The position numbers were made by a program, and so were the translations under genes. A DNA stretch of 64,000 bases from Methanolobus profundi (lineage in GTDB: Archaea; Halobacteriota; Methanosarcinia; Methanosarcinales; Methanosarcinaceae). The notes beneath the pieces were generated by a model. That model made no database searches. It worked only from the letters and a program-made list of their open reading frames with translations, and had not been told where the DNA came from. The stretch lies in contig NZ_FOUJ01000003.1 in assembly GCF_900114835.1 (NCBI RefSeq), forward strand, positions 248,001 through 312,000, given 5' to 3'. Shown in pieces: positions 26,545-36,717 of this stretch. How positions within the stretch are numbered: the stretch's first letter is position 1; each line of letters opens with the position of its first letter.

Positions 26545-27462
26545 GTGATCACATGTTCTGCACCAGGAAAGGTTTACCTCTTTGGTGAACACGCCGTAGT
26601 TTACGGAGAGAGTGCGATCTGTTGTGCCGTGGAGCTTCGTACAAAGGTCCATGTAGAGAAGAGTGAGAGCATTATAATAGAATCAACACTTGGCACCACA
26701 GGGATCGATCACGAAACACACCCTTATGTATCCTATGCCATCGAAAAGATGCAGCAGTTGGCAAATATAGAAGGTGTGCGGATCAGGATAGAATCCGAAC
26801 TGCCCGTAGGTTCTGGCCTCGGCTCATCTGCAGCCGTCACCGTTGCAACCATCAAGGCACTTGACATCCTTTATGAGTGTGGCCTGTCCCTGGAGGACAT
26901 AGCAGGAAAGGCACACGAGATAGAAAGAATGGTACAGGGCAATGCAAGCCCAACTGACACATATGTTAGTACCATGGGCGGTGTCGTGATGATACCGCAA
27001 AGAAAGAAACTTCCGCTCATTGAATGCCCTATTGTCATAGGGAACACTAACAGATTCTCCTCTACAAAGGAACTTGTAGGGAACGTTGCAAAGCTTCGAA
27101 GCGAATTTCCCGAGATCATCGAGCCAATATTATCAGATATCGGACAGATGTCATTACTTGCCGAAAAACTGGTCCATGAAAATGATTATGAGACCATTGG
27201 AAAGCTGATGAACGTCAACCAGGGGCTCCTTGATGCCATTGGTGTGGGAAGTGCTGAGCTCTCGACACTTGTCTATGCAGCCCGTAACAATGGTGCAATA
27301 AGTGCCAAGATCACAGGCGCAGGAGGAGGAGGGTGCATGGTAGCACTTGCAGGCAAGGATTCCACCTCAGCCATTGCAAATGCCATCGAAGATGCAGGCG
27401 GAGAAGCCATTATTACCAAGAATACGGAAGAAGGCGTACGACTGGAGTCATTGAATGGATAA
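26545..27462 (+). CDS. mvk: mevalonate kinase
   Basis: A 305-residue GHMP kinase phosphorylating mevalonate with ATP. Motif 1 is APGKVYLFGEHAVVYGE, the ATP-binding motif 2 ELPVGSGLGSSAAVTVA, and motif 3 KITGAGGGGCMVAL. The GTG start follows GAGGGA. Its end overlaps the next kinase by 8 bases. It begins the archaeal lipid precursor cluster. Confidence 0.96.
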   Translation: MITCSAPGKVYLFGEHAVVYGESAICCAVELRTKVHVEKSESIIIESTLGTTGIDHETHPYVSYAIEKMQQLANIEGVRIRIESELPVGSGLGSSAAVTVATIKALDILYECGLSLEDIAGKAHEIERMVQGNASPTDTYVSTMGGVVMIPQRKKLPLIECPIVIGNTNRFSSTKELVGNVAKLRSEFPEIIEPILSDIGQMSLLAEKLVHENDYETIGKLMNVNQGLLDAIGVGSAELSTLVYAARNNGAISAKITGAGGGGCMVALAGKDSTSAIANAIEDAGGEAIITKNTEEGVRLESLNG

Positions 27463-28240
27463 TAGTAATATCACCATCCTGAAAATAGGTGGCAGTGTCA
27501 TTACCGATAAAAGTGCTGATGACGGTGCTGCGAGAATGGATGAGATCGAACGTATCGCTGGCGAGATCGCTGGTTTTGAAGGAAAGCTTATCATCGTACA
27601 TGGAGCCGGATCATTCGGCCATCCACAGGTCAAACGTTTCGGACTTACAGGAAAGTTCGACCACGAAGGTTCAATAATAACCCACATGTCAGTAAGAAAG
27701 CTTAACACCATGGTCGTTGAAGCTCTGAATTCTGCAGGGGTCAATGCATTGCCAGTCCATCCCATGGCATGTGCAGTATCCGAGAACAGCCGCATAAAGA
27801 GCATGTTCCTTGATCAGATAGAGGAGATGCTTGCAAATGGATTTGTACCCGTATTGCATGGAGACATGGTAATGGATACTGAGATGGGAACATCGGTCCT
27901 TTCAGGCGATCAGATAGTACCATACCTGGCAATCGAGATGAAGGCTGCAAGAATTGGCATCGGAAGTGCCGAGGAAGGTGTCCTTGACAATAATGGCGAA
28001 GTGATACCAAATATCAGCAACGCCAATTTTGATAAGATAAAAGAATATCTCGGCGGTTCGGCCAACACCGATGTAACAGGCGGTATGCTGGGAAAAGTAC
28101 TTGAGCTTTTAAACCTTAGTGAAGGATCGAACAGTACTTCTTATATATTCAATGCAGGTAATGCAGGAAACGTATCCGGTTTCCTGAACGGGAATAATAT
28201 AGGCACCGCAATATCCGGTGCAGGGACAAGATCAATTTAA
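27455..28240 (+). CDS. ipk: isopentenyl phosphate kinase
   Basis: A 261-residue amino-acid-kinase-fold enzyme making isopentenyl diphosphate from isopentenyl phosphate, the archaeal variant of the mevalonate route. The N-terminus is ILKIGGSVITDKS, the catalytic His region HGAGSFGHPQVK, and a C-terminal motif is TDVTGGMLGKVLELL. It overlaps mvk by 8 bases, so it is translationally coupled. Confidence 0.96.
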   Translation: MDNSNITILKIGGSVITDKSADDGAARMDEIERIAGEIAGFEGKLIIVHGAGSFGHPQVKRFGLTGKFDHEGSIITHMSVRKLNTMVVEALNSAGVNALPVHPMACAVSENSRIKSMFLDQIEEMLANGFVPVLHGDMVMDTEMGTSVLSGDQIVPYLAIEMKAARIGIGSAEEGVLDNNGEVIPNISNANFDKIKEYLGGSANTDVTGGMLGKVLELLNLSEGSNSTSYIFNAGNAGNVSGFLNGNNIGTAISGAGTRSI

Positions 28241-28249
28241 GGTATTATT

Positions 28250-29353
28250 ATGAGCACTTCCAGGAGAAAGATAGAGCATCTAGAGCTATGCGCTGCAAGT
28301 CCGGTAGAATCAAGGAAAACAGGACCAGGTTTCAATGACGTAATGCTGGTACACAGAGCCTTGCCGGAGATGAACATGGATGACATAGACCTGTCCTCAC
28401 GTTTTCTGGAAAAGGATATGAATGCACCTTTTATGATCGCATCCATAACCGGCGGACACCCCGAGACAACTGCGGTCAACGCAGCACTTGCAGAAGCTGC
28501 AGAGGAACTCGGAATAGGAATAGGTGTCGGCAGTCAAAGAGCAGCAATTGAGGACCCCTCACAAGAGGAGTCTTTCAGTGTTGTCAGGGACAAGGCACCA
28601 AATGCTTTTGTCTATGGTAATATCGGAGCTGCACAGATACGAGAATATGGCGTTGAAGGCGTTGAGAAGATCATTGAGATGATCGATGCCGATGCTATTG
28701 CAGTTCACCTTAACTTCCTCCAGGAAGCCATACAACCTGAAGGTGACAGAGATGCCTCAGGAGCACTTGAAGTTATCAGTGATATATGCTCACTGGCAGT
28801 ACCGGTGATCATCAAAGAGACCGGAGCAGGCATCTCACACGAAGATGCTTTCATACTGAAAGAGGCCGGAGTATCCGCCATAGACGTAGGCGGGGTCGGA
28901 GGTACAAGCTGGTCCGGTGTAGAAGTATACCGCGCCAGAGAAAGAAAGGACAGGGAATCAGAACTACTTGGAGAGTTGTTCTGGGACTTTGGCATACCTA
29001 CCGCACCAAGTATAGTAGAATGTAGTGTATCACTGCCGGTCATAGCTACCGGCGGACTGAGAACCGGACTTGACATAGCAAAATCAATTGCATTGGGAGC
29101 ATCAGTTGCAAGTGCAGCACTTCCTTTTGTTGAACCTGCTATGAAAGGAAAGGACAATGTAGTAGATAGTATCCAGCACATGCTTAACGAGCTTAAGGTG
29201 GCAATGTTCCTATGCGGTTGCAAGAACATAACAGACCTGCATCTGGCACCTGCAGTTGTAAGTGGCTGGACAAGGGAGTATCTGGAACTGCGTGGTTTTA
29301 ATGTCAAAGATCTTGCCATGCGTTCAACGAACAATGATCTCCTTGCAGTATAA
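28250..29353 (+). CDS. fni: type 2 isopentenyl-diphosphate isomerase
   Basis: A 367-residue FMN-dependent IDI-2 interconverting IPP and DMAPP. Flavin and substrate motifs are FMIASITGG, GIGIGVGSQRAA, AVHLNFLQEAIQPEGDRD, IIKETGAGIS and ATGGLRTGLDIAK. It starts 9 bases after ipk and completes the route that feeds the prenyl synthase downstream. Confidence 0.96.
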   Translation: MSTSRRKIEHLELCAASPVESRKTGPGFNDVMLVHRALPEMNMDDIDLSSRFLEKDMNAPFMIASITGGHPETTAVNAALAEAAEELGIGIGVGSQRAAIEDPSQEESFSVVRDKAPNAFVYGNIGAAQIREYGVEGVEKIIEMIDADAIAVHLNFLQEAIQPEGDRDASGALEVISDICSLAVPVIIKETGAGISHEDAFILKEAGVSAIDVGGVGGTSWSGVEVYRARERKDRESELLGELFWDFGIPTAPSIVECSVSLPVIATGGLRTGLDIAKSIALGASVASAALPFVEPAMKGKDNVVDSIQHMLNELKVAMFLCGCKNITDLHLAPAVVSGWTREYLELRGFNVKDLAMRSTNNDLLAV

Positions 29354-29414
29354 CATTCATCACTCAAAGGGAATAGTTAAATAAAATATTTTTAATAATA
29401 AGCGAGTAATATAT

Positions 29415-30761
29415 ATGACCGAAATAGGAATCATTGCAGTTGGCGGCTATAACGAAATGGGCCGTAACATGACTGCTATAAGGATCAATGATGATATCAT
29501 CATCGTTGATATGGGCCTCCGTCTGGACAGAGTTCAGATACACGAGGACGTAGAGACCGATAAGATGCATTCACTTGAGCTTATCGAGATGGGAGCGATC
29601 CCTGACGATACCATCATGAAAGAGGTAAATGGTAACGTACGTGCTATCGTATGTACACACGGACACCTTGACCACATCGGTGCAATTCCAAAACTTGCAC
29701 ACAGGTATGCAGCTCCGATCATAGGAACACCTTATACAACAACCCTCATCAAACACCAGATCGAATCTGAGAGGAAATTCGGAGTTAAGAACAACATTGT
29801 ATCCATGAAGGCAGGGGAGACAATGGAGATCACAAAGGACATCTCCATCGAGTTCGTCAACACCCAGCACAGTATAATCGACACAATATTCCTTGTGATC
29901 CACACATCAAGCGGTTCACTGGTATATGCATGTGACTTCAAGCTTGACAGGACCCCTACACTTGGAGAGGCACCTGACTTTGCAAGGCTCAAGGAACTTG
30001 GAGAGGATGGCGTTATCGCACTCATCACAGAGAGTACAAATGCAGGACGTAATGGAAAAGCTCCATCTGAAATGATAGCACACTCAATGCTCAGGGACGT
30101 ACTTCTTGAGACCGAGGAATCAGACGTTGGTATGATCGTCACAACCTTTGCATCACATGTAGCTCGTGTGAACTCAATTGTCAAGTTCGCACAGGAAATG
30201 GGAAGGATCCCTGTTCTTATGGGAAGTTCCATGGAGAGATACATTGCAACAGCTCACCAGATGGGATTCATCGAGCTTCCTGAGAATGTCGAGATCTACG
30301 GGAACCGCAGAGAGATCGACAAAGCACTTGGAAGGATAATGGAAGCCGGCAAGGACAAGTACCTCCCTGTGGTCACAGGACACCAGGGAGAACCTGGCGC
30401 AGTTCTTGGCAGGATCGCAAGCGGCGAGACACCATTCAAGATCGACAAGGGTGACAGGATCATATTCTCTGCTAACATTATACCAAATCCTATGACACAG
30501 GCGAACCGCTATGCACTTGAGACAAAGTTGAAGATGCGCGGAGCAAGGATATATGACAATGTACACGTTTCAGGTCACGCATACCGTGAGGACCACTGGG
30601 AACTTCTCAGAATGCTGAAACCGGAACATGTCATACCTGCACACGGAACCATCCAGATGCACAGCGAGTACATCCAGATGGCAGAGGATGCAGGCTACAT
30701 ACTTGGAGATACACTTCACCTTCTCAGGAATGGCGAAGAGCTCTATATTGAAGAAGAGTAA
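29415..30761 (+). CDS. rnj: archaeal ribonuclease J
   Basis: A 448-residue metallo-beta-lactamase/beta-CASP nuclease. The zinc motif is THGHLDHIGAI and a following ligand region is YACDFKLDRT. Beta-CASP parts include ITESTNAGR, VTTFASHVARV, VTGHQGEPGAVL and, near the end, VSGHAYREDH and PAHGT. Archaeal RNase J is a 5'-3' exonuclease. Its own TATA-like region lies between 29354 and 29414. Its position inside the isoprenoid cluster is typical of Euryarchaeota. Confidence 0.93.
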   Translation: MTEIGIIAVGGYNEMGRNMTAIRINDDIIIVDMGLRLDRVQIHEDVETDKMHSLELIEMGAIPDDTIMKEVNGNVRAIVCTHGHLDHIGAIPKLAHRYAAPIIGTPYTTTLIKHQIESERKFGVKNNIVSMKAGETMEITKDISIEFVNTQHSIIDTIFLVIHTSSGSLVYACDFKLDRTPTLGEAPDFARLKELGEDGVIALITESTNAGRNGKAPSEMIAHSMLRDVLLETEESDVGMIVTTFASHVARVNSIVKFAQEMGRIPVLMGSSMERYIATAHQMGFIELPENVEIYGNRREIDKALGRIMEAGKDKYLPVVTGHQGEPGAVLGRIASGETPFKIDKGDRIIFSANIIPNPMTQANRYALETKLKMRGARIYDNVHVSGHAYREDHWELLRMLKPEHVIPAHGTIQMHSEYIQMAEDAGYILGDTLHLLRNGEELYIEEE

Positions 30762-30778
30762 TTTTAATAGGGATGATT

Positions 30779-31744
30779 ATGGATCTGATCGAAGAGATTA
30801 AAAAACGTTCAGTGCACGTCGACAAGGGAATAGAGGAATACCTCCCTATCGACAAACCATATGAACTTTACAAGGCAGCCAGATACCTTCCTGATGCAGG
30901 AGGGAAAAGGCTTCGTCCGGCAACCGTTATCCTCGCAGCAGAGGCAGTCGGCTCTGATCTGGAGACCGCACTCCCAGCTGCAGTAGCTGTAGAACTAGTC
31001 CACAATTTCACACTGGTCCATGACGATATCATGGACAGGGATGATATCCGTCGTGGAATGCCTGCAGTCCATGTCAAATGGGGAGAAGCAGGAGCTATAC
31101 TTGCAGGAGATACACTTTATTCAAAGGCTTTCGAGATTCTCACCCGTGCACCGGGCGAGCCTGAAAGGAACCTTAAATGTATCGACATACTCTCAAAGAC
31201 ATGCAGGGATATCTGCGAAGGACAGTGGATGGATGTGGAGTTCGAGGACCGCACAGACGTCACAAAGGAAGAATATCTCGAGATGATCGAGAAGAAGACC
31301 GGAGTGCTCTATGCAGCTTCCATGCAGATCGGCGCTATCCTTGGTGGCGCATCTGAAGAAGTATCTGATGCATTCTACGAATGTGGAAGACTCATCGGTA
31401 TCGCATTCCAGATCTATGATGATGTCATTGATATGACCACCCCTGAAGAAGTTCTTGGAAAGGTCAGAGGCAGTGACCTTATGGAAGGCAAGAAGACACT
31501 CATTGCCATCCATGCTCTGAACAAAGGCGTGGAACTCAAGATATTCGGTAAGGGAGAAGCAACAACAGAAGAGATCAATGAGGCAGTTAAGCAGCTTGAA
31601 GATGCAGGCTCCATTGATTATGTAAGGGACCTTGCACTCAGCTACATAGCAAAGGGCAAAGAACTTCTCAATGTCGTTGAAGATTCCGAATCAAAGACCA
31701 TACTTATGGCAATAGCAGATTATATGATCACAAGATCATACTGA
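30779..31744 (+). CDS. idsA: polyprenyl (geranylgeranyl) diphosphate synthase
   Basis: A 321-residue short-chain isoprenyl diphosphate synthase. The first aspartate-rich motif is HDDIMDRDDIRRG, the second FQIYDDVID. GGKRLRP, for the homoallylic substrate, lies near residue 40. It makes the C15/C20 chain for archaeol lipids. An ATG two codons earlier (30773) is possible, but GGGATGAT there fits a ribosome-binding site for this start. It is 17 bases after rnj. Confidence 0.94.
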   Translation: MDLIEEIKKRSVHVDKGIEEYLPIDKPYELYKAARYLPDAGGKRLRPATVILAAEAVGSDLETALPAAVAVELVHNFTLVHDDIMDRDDIRRGMPAVHVKWGEAGAILAGDTLYSKAFEILTRAPGEPERNLKCIDILSKTCRDICEGQWMDVEFEDRTDVTKEEYLEMIEKKTGVLYAASMQIGAILGGASEEVSDAFYECGRLIGIAFQIYDDVIDMTTPEEVLGKVRGSDLMEGKKTLIAIHALNKGVELKIFGKGEATTEEINEAVKQLEDAGSIDYVRDLALSYIAKGKELLNVVEDSESKTILMAIADYMITRSY

Positions 31745-31756
31745 TCTGTTACTACC

Positions 31757-31784
31757 TTTTTTATTCTTTTTATTTTACTCTTTT
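31757..31784 (+). terminator. poly-T terminator after idsA
   Basis: Successive runs of T (T6, T5, T4, T4 within 28 bases) begin 13 bases after the idsA stop, matching archaeal intrinsic termination. It closes the ribosomal/isoprenoid transcription block. Confidence 0.6.
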
Positions 31785-31942
31785 ACAGAGCCGTGGCTAT
31801 GCCCGTAAAATGAATTAAGAGAGGATTTCTAAAGGTACGCTGCATTATATGAAGAAAAATTCAAGGAGATAAACCTTTCATTATGAGTAAGCATGTGAGG
31901 GAACGATCAGAAATGTGGAGAGGATGTTAAAATGGAAAGATC

Positions 31943-32282
31943 GGCTCTGTAGAGATCCCACCATTAAAACTTTAGGGAAGTTTGTAAACTAATTGATCAT
32001 AAGTCATGAATTACCTGGTTGATCCCGAAGGGCCCGACGAATCCGGCGTTTTCCCACAATAAAAAACAAAATAATCAGTAAATACTTGTATTTTCTTCTC
32101 AGGAGTTCTGTAGAATTCTCTGTACAAATACAATCGTCGTTGTAATTATCTTCTGTGCAGCAGCATCGAAATGTGCCGCCTTCGGCGGATGGCTACTTTG
32201 TTTTTAGATTGCAGATCGCTTTTATAGATATGAAAAAGAGCAATGTTGCTGTCACTCAGATCAACATGATCTATACAGAACC
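31943..32282. mobile_element. IS-like remnant or MITE, copy A
   Basis: A non-coding block of about 340 bases bounded by inverted ends: left GGCTCTGTAGAGATC (31943) and, on the opposite strand at the right, GGTTCTGTATAGATC (32268-32282), 13 of 15 identical. From about 32045 to the right end it aligns with 38341-38519. It contains the hairpin CCGCC-TTC-GGCGG (32176-32188) with T-rich flank. No transposase frame and no clear target duplication are visible. A 21-codon frame at 32230-32295 parallels one in copy B at peptide level, but probably only because the DNA is homologous. It fills the idsA-ppdK convergent spacer. Confidence 0.55.
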
Positions 32283-32330
32283 AAAAAATCAGTAAAAACT
32301 AAAAAGAAAGAAAAGAAAAAGTATTGAAAA

Positions 32331-34991
32331 TCAGGAGTTGTCCTGCTTTTCAATTACAGCCTGTGCTGCTGCCAGCCTTGCAATAGGTACACGGAACGGG
32401 GAGCAACTTACATAGTTGAGTCCGATGTTGTATCCGAACTTAACAGAGCTTGGTTCTCCACCATGTTCTCCACATATACCGATCTTAAGATCAGGCCTTG
32501 TGGAACGTCCTTTCTCAATACCTATCCTTACAAGTTCACCAACGCCTTCCTGATCAAGGACTGCGAATGGATCATCCTCAAGTATTGAGTTCTCAACATA
32601 GAATGGAAGGAACTTACCTGCATCATCCCTGCTGAAACCAAAGGTTGTCTGTGTAAGGTCGTTAGTTCCGAATGAGAAGAACTCTGCTTCCTTTGCGATC
32701 TGGTCTGCTGTGAGAGCTGCCCTTGGAAGCTCGATCATAGTACCTACAAGATAATCGAATTTGCAATCCTTCTCGGCCATTACAGACTCTGCAACCTCTA
32801 CAAGGTCTTTCTTTGTAGAGCTTAGCTCGTTCACATGAGATATCAGTGGGATCATTATCTCAGGAACTATGTCCATTCCACTTGCCTTGAGCTCACATGC
32901 TGCTTCGATTATAGCGCGCACCTGCATCTCGTAGATCTCAGGATAGGTTATACCAAGACGGCAACCACGGTGTCCGAGCATCGGATTGGTCTCCACCATG
33001 GACTCAACACGTTCCATGACCTGCTTTACAGTTTCCATCTCTTCAGCACTGCCACCTTCTGCTTCAAGTGCCCTGAGCCTGTCTGCAAGTTCCTCATGCT
33101 TTGGAAGGAACTCGTGCAGTGGAGGATCAAGAAGACGGATGGTTACAGGAAGACCTTCCATGACCTTGAAGAGACCCATGAAGTCCTCTTTCTGCATTGG
33201 AAGAAGCTTTTGAAGTGCAGCTTTCCTTACTTCAGTGTCTTCTGCAAGGATCATTTCCCTTACTGCAGGGATACGGTCCTCTCCAAAGAACATGTGCTCT
33301 GTTCTGCAAAGTCCGATCCCTTCTGCACCAAATTCTCTTGCTACCTGAGCATCATGTGGTGTGTCTGCATTTGTCCTGACACCCATTTCCCTTACTTCAT
33401 CAGCCCACTCAAGAAGTGTATCAAGTTCACCGCTGACACCAGGAGTTATGAGCTCGACCTTTCCGATGATAAGATTACCTGTACTTCCATCGATGGTCAC
33501 AAAGTCCCCTTCACTCACAGTTACATCTGATACTGAAAAAGTACATGCATTTATATCAATGGTAACTGAGCCACAACCTGCCACACATGGTTTACCCATG
33601 CCTCTTGCGACTACGGCTGCGTGAGAGGTCATTCCACCTCTTACAGTAAGTATTCCCTGTGCCGCATCCATACCACCAATATCCTCGGGAGAGGTCTCGG
33701 TACGGACCAGGATGACCTTTTCATCCATCTTTGCCATTTCCTCTGCATGCTCTGCAGTGAAAACGACCTTACCAACGGCTGCACCCGGAGATGCGGGAAG
33801 ACCAGTGGCAACAATTTCATATTCAGCTTGAGAATCAATAGTTGGATGTAAAAGACGATCGATCTGTTCAGGAGAGACACGCGTTATAGCTGTTCGTTTA
33901 TCGATAAGACCTTCCTCGACCATTTCGACAGCGATCTTCAGTGCTGCCGCAGCGGTTCGTTTACCGGTCCTTGTCTGCAGCATATATAATTTACCATCCT
34001 CTATGGTGAACTCGATATCCTGCATGTCCCTGAAGTGATCCTCCAGTTTCTTGTAGATCTTCTCGAGGGTCGCATAGGATTCAGGCAATGTCTGCTGAAG
34101 CATAGAGATCGGCTGAGGTGTCCTTATACCTGCAACGACATCTTCTCCCTGTGCGTTCATAAGATACTCACCGAAGAAGCGCTTGTCACCTGTTGCCGGG
34201 TCCCTTGTAAAGGCCACACCGGTACCTGAGGTCTCGCCCATATTACCATATACCATGGACTGGACATTCACGGCCGTACCCCATTCACCAGGAATGTTGT
34301 TAAGACGCCTGTAAGTGATAGCACGCTGATTGTTCCATGAATTGAACACAGCATCGATGGCCATCTGGAGTTGCTGGCGTGGGTCCTGAGGGAAATCCTC
34401 ACCAGTACTGTTCCTGATTATACTCTTGAATTCCTCGACAATTTCCTTGAGAGCAGTTGCGTCCAGGTCAGTATCGAGAGTGACACCCAGAGCCTTCTTC
34501 TTTGCACTCAGTGCAGATTCGAACTTGTGATGCTCGATGTCAAGCACGACATCTCCGAACATAGTAAGGAATCTGCGATAGCTGTCGTAAGCGAACCTTT
34601 CATTATCTGACTTCTTTGAAAGACCGACAACGGTGTCATCATTAAGACCAAGGTTAAGGACAGTGTCCATCATACCTGGCATTGATACCCTTGCGCCGGA
34701 CCTGACGGAAATAAGAAGTGGGTTACTATTGTCTCCGAACTTTTTACCAGTTACCTTTTCGAGTTTTGATATCGCATTGTTTATCTGGTCAATAACCTCT
34801 GTAGGATAATCCCCTTTTTCAAGATACAATAAACAAACTTCTGTTGTTATAGTAAATCCTGGCGGAACAGGGATTCCCAGGTTGGCCATTTCTGCAAGGT
34901 TGGCGCCTTTACCACCAAGCAGATCTTTCATACTATTTTTACCTTCAGTTTCTTCGTTCCCGAAAAAATACACGAATTTATTATCTGCCAC
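32331..34991 (-). CDS. ppdK: pyruvate, phosphate dikinase
   Basis: An 886-residue PPDK interconverting pyruvate + ATP + Pi with PEP + AMP + PPi. The nucleotide domain starts YFFGNEETEGKNSMKDLLGG. The phosphohistidine is in GGMTSHAAVVARGMGKPCV, and the PEP site motifs are GIGLCRTEHMFF, MLGHRGCRLGI and the C-terminal GICGEHGGEPSSVKFG. GTG at 34991 is chosen because GGAGGA lies 7 bases upstream; the open frame runs on to 35063 without family similarity. It is divergent from gar1 and serves gluconeogenic PEP supply. Confidence 0.96.
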   Translation of the reverse strand: MADNKFVYFFGNEETEGKNSMKDLLGGKGANLAEMANLGIPVPPGFTITTEVCLLYLEKGDYPTEVIDQINNAISKLEKVTGKKFGDNSNPLLISVRSGARVSMPGMMDTVLNLGLNDDTVVGLSKKSDNERFAYDSYRRFLTMFGDVVLDIEHHKFESALSAKKKALGVTLDTDLDATALKEIVEEFKSIIRNSTGEDFPQDPRQQLQMAIDAVFNSWNNQRAITYRRLNNIPGEWGTAVNVQSMVYGNMGETSGTGVAFTRDPATGDKRFFGEYLMNAQGEDVVAGIRTPQPISMLQQTLPESYATLEKIYKKLEDHFRDMQDIEFTIEDGKLYMLQTRTGKRTAAAALKIAVEMVEEGLIDKRTAITRVSPEQIDRLLHPTIDSQAEYEIVATGLPASPGAAVGKVVFTAEHAEEMAKMDEKVILVRTETSPEDIGGMDAAQGILTVRGGMTSHAAVVARGMGKPCVAGCGSVTIDINACTFSVSDVTVSEGDFVTIDGSTGNLIIGKVELITPGVSGELDTLLEWADEVREMGVRTNADTPHDAQVAREFGAEGIGLCRTEHMFFGEDRIPAVREMILAEDTEVRKAALQKLLPMQKEDFMGLFKVMEGLPVTIRLLDPPLHEFLPKHEELADRLRALEAEGGSAEEMETVKQVMERVESMVETNPMLGHRGCRLGITYPEIYEMQVRAIIEAACELKASGMDIVPEIMIPLISHVNELSSTKKDLVEVAESVMAEKDCKFDYLVGTMIELPRAALTADQIAKEAEFFSFGTNDLTQTTFGFSRDDAGKFLPFYVENSILEDDPFAVLDQEGVGELVRIGIEKGRSTRPDLKIGICGEHGGEPSSVKFGYNIGLNYVSCSPFRVPIARLAAAQAVIEKQDNS

Positions 34992-35233
34992 CGAATTTCC
35001 TCCATGCATAAAAATATGATGGACAATTACTGTTAATTTAATTAATGTTAAGTCGTGCCTCAATTGTTCTTTTATCTCTTTAAGGTTGTGGTCTGTGAAC
35101 CGATGACATGGTCCGAAAAAGGATAGATATGTTTTTGTACTGAAAAAAACTAATATTAAAATGCTTACGATAACTATATATAGAATTAAGGCACCATATA
35201 GTACAAAAACCTAAATATAATGAACGAAGACAT

Positions 35234-35494
35234 ATGAAAAGATTAGGTCAGATCCTGCATATTTCGAAGCAAAATGAACTTGTTGTCAGAGGCGACAGGA
35301 AAGAGTTTTCCGGTTCTATGAAAGACTTACCACGAATTAACTCTTTTGCCCTGGACAGGTCCATTAAGCCGATTGGAAAGATATCCGGCATATTTGGTCC
35401 CGTTGACCAGCCCTATTTTACTCTTAAGCCTGATAAGAGAGTTATAGCTTCTGGATTGGAAAAACTTGTTAACGAGCGGGTTTACGTTCAATGA
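35234..35494 (+). CDS. gar1: H/ACA RNP protein Gar1
   Basis: An 86-residue Gar1/Naf1-type barrel: GQILHISKQNELVVRG and KPIGKISGIFGPVDQPYFTLKP. It binds Cbf5 in the pseudouridylation complex. The adjacency to tfb is conserved in archaea. A TATA-like AACTATATATAG near 35172 lies in the ppdK-gar1 divergent spacer. Confidence 0.92.
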   Translation: MKRLGQILHISKQNELVVRGDRKEFSGSMKDLPRINSFALDRSIKPIGKISGIFGPVDQPYFTLKPDKRVIASGLEKLVNERVYVQ

Positions 35495-35589
35495 TGAAGT
35501 TAATTGATTGACTTTCGCTGTGAGCTGTGGATGACTGAGGATGAACATACCAAATATATTTTATTGAGAGATTATAAAAGGTGATATGA

Positions 35590-36603
35590 ATGGTCGAAGT
35601 TGAAAGGGTACGATATTCAGATACTTCCGAGAGAGAAAAGATACGTGCAATGATCAAAGCACGTAAAGAGAAAGATAAGAGCGCTGAGGTCGAAAAAGCA
35701 AAGGTCCAGTGTCCTGAGTGTGGAAGCCGCAACCTTGTACAGGATTACGAGAGAGCTGAACTCGTATGTTCTGACTGTGGACTTGTGGTTGACGCAGAGT
35801 TCGTTGATGAAGGACCGGAATGGCGTGCTTTCGATCACGACCAGAGAATGAAGCGTTCCCGTGTGGGCGCACCAATGACCTACACGATACACGACAAAGG
35901 TCTGTCAACTATGATAGACTGGAGGAACCGTGACTCATACGGTAAATCCATTTCATCAAAGAACAGAGCGCAACTCTACAGGCTGAGAAAATGGCAACGT
36001 AGGATAAGAGTAAGTAACGCTACGGAAAGGAACCTTGCTTTCGCATTGTCCGAACTTGACCGTATGGCATCAGCTCTTGGTCTGCCAAGGACCGTGCGTG
36101 AGACTGCCGCAGTAGTATATAGGAAGGCAGTTGACAAGAACCTCATCCGTGGAAGAAGTATTGAAGGTGTTGCCGCAGCAGCATTGTATGCAGCATGCCG
36201 CCAGTGCAGTGTCCCAAGGACACTTGATGAGATAGGAGAAGTATCAAGGGTAAGCAGGAAAGAGATCGGAAGGACATATCGTTTCATCTCAAGAGAGCTT
36301 TCACTGAAACTTATGCCAACCTCACCAATAGACTATGTACCAAGATTCTGTTCAGGACTTAACCTTAAAGGTGAAGTTCAGTCCAGAGGTGTCGAGATCC
36401 TAAGGCAGGCTTCCGAGAAGGAACTTACCAGTGGACGTGGCCCTACAGGTGTAGCTGCAGCAGCTATCTACATCGCATCAATCCTTTGTGGCGAGCGCCG
36501 TACACAGCGTGAGGTCGCCGATGTTGCAGGTGTAACTGAAGTTACCATCCGTAACAGGTACAAAGAGCTTGCAGAAGAGCTTGACATTGAGATAATTCTC
36601 TAA
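35590..36603 (+). CDS. tfb: transcription initiation factor B
   Basis: A 337-residue TFB. A charged N-terminal extension of about 38 residues precedes the zinc ribbon (Cys41, Cys44, Cys60, Cys63: CPECG...CSDCG). The B-finger is [19 protein letters not shown]. Two cyclin repeats follow ([20 protein letters not shown] and [20 protein letters not shown]), ending in the HTH that reads the BRE ([20 protein letters not shown]). It is the only general transcription factor gene in the window. Confidence 0.97.
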   Translation: MVEVERVRYSDTSEREKIRAMIKARKEKDKSAEVEKAKVQCPECGSRNLVQDYERAELVCSDCGLVVDAEFVDEGPEWRAFDHDQRMKRSRVGAPMTYTIHDKGLSTMIDWRNRDSYGKSISSKNRAQLYRLRKWQRRIRVSNATERNLAFALSELDRMASALGLPRTVRETAAVVYRKAVDKNLIRGRSIEGVAAAALYAACRQCSVPRTLDEIGEVSRVSRKEIGRTYRFISRELSLKLMPTSPIDYVPRFCSGLNLKGEVQSRGVEILRQASEKELTSGRGPTGVAAAAIYIASILCGERRTQREVADVAGVTEVTIRNRYKELAEELDIEIIL

Positions 36604-36717
36604 GCACACACATATAAATATTAATGAACAGAGGAAGTTCGTACCACAGCTTCCTTTGTTGTATATACTTTTTTACAAATCTTTTTCAATATTCAGCATG
36701 CTCTAGTAGTGTAGACT

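Noticed and set aside
32012-32025. TACCTGGTTGATCC, identical to the start of eukaryotic 18S rRNA and close to the archaeal 16S start
   Set aside because: The following bases do not continue the rRNA sequence and no other rRNA helices follow; it is a chance 14-base match inside the IS-like remnant.
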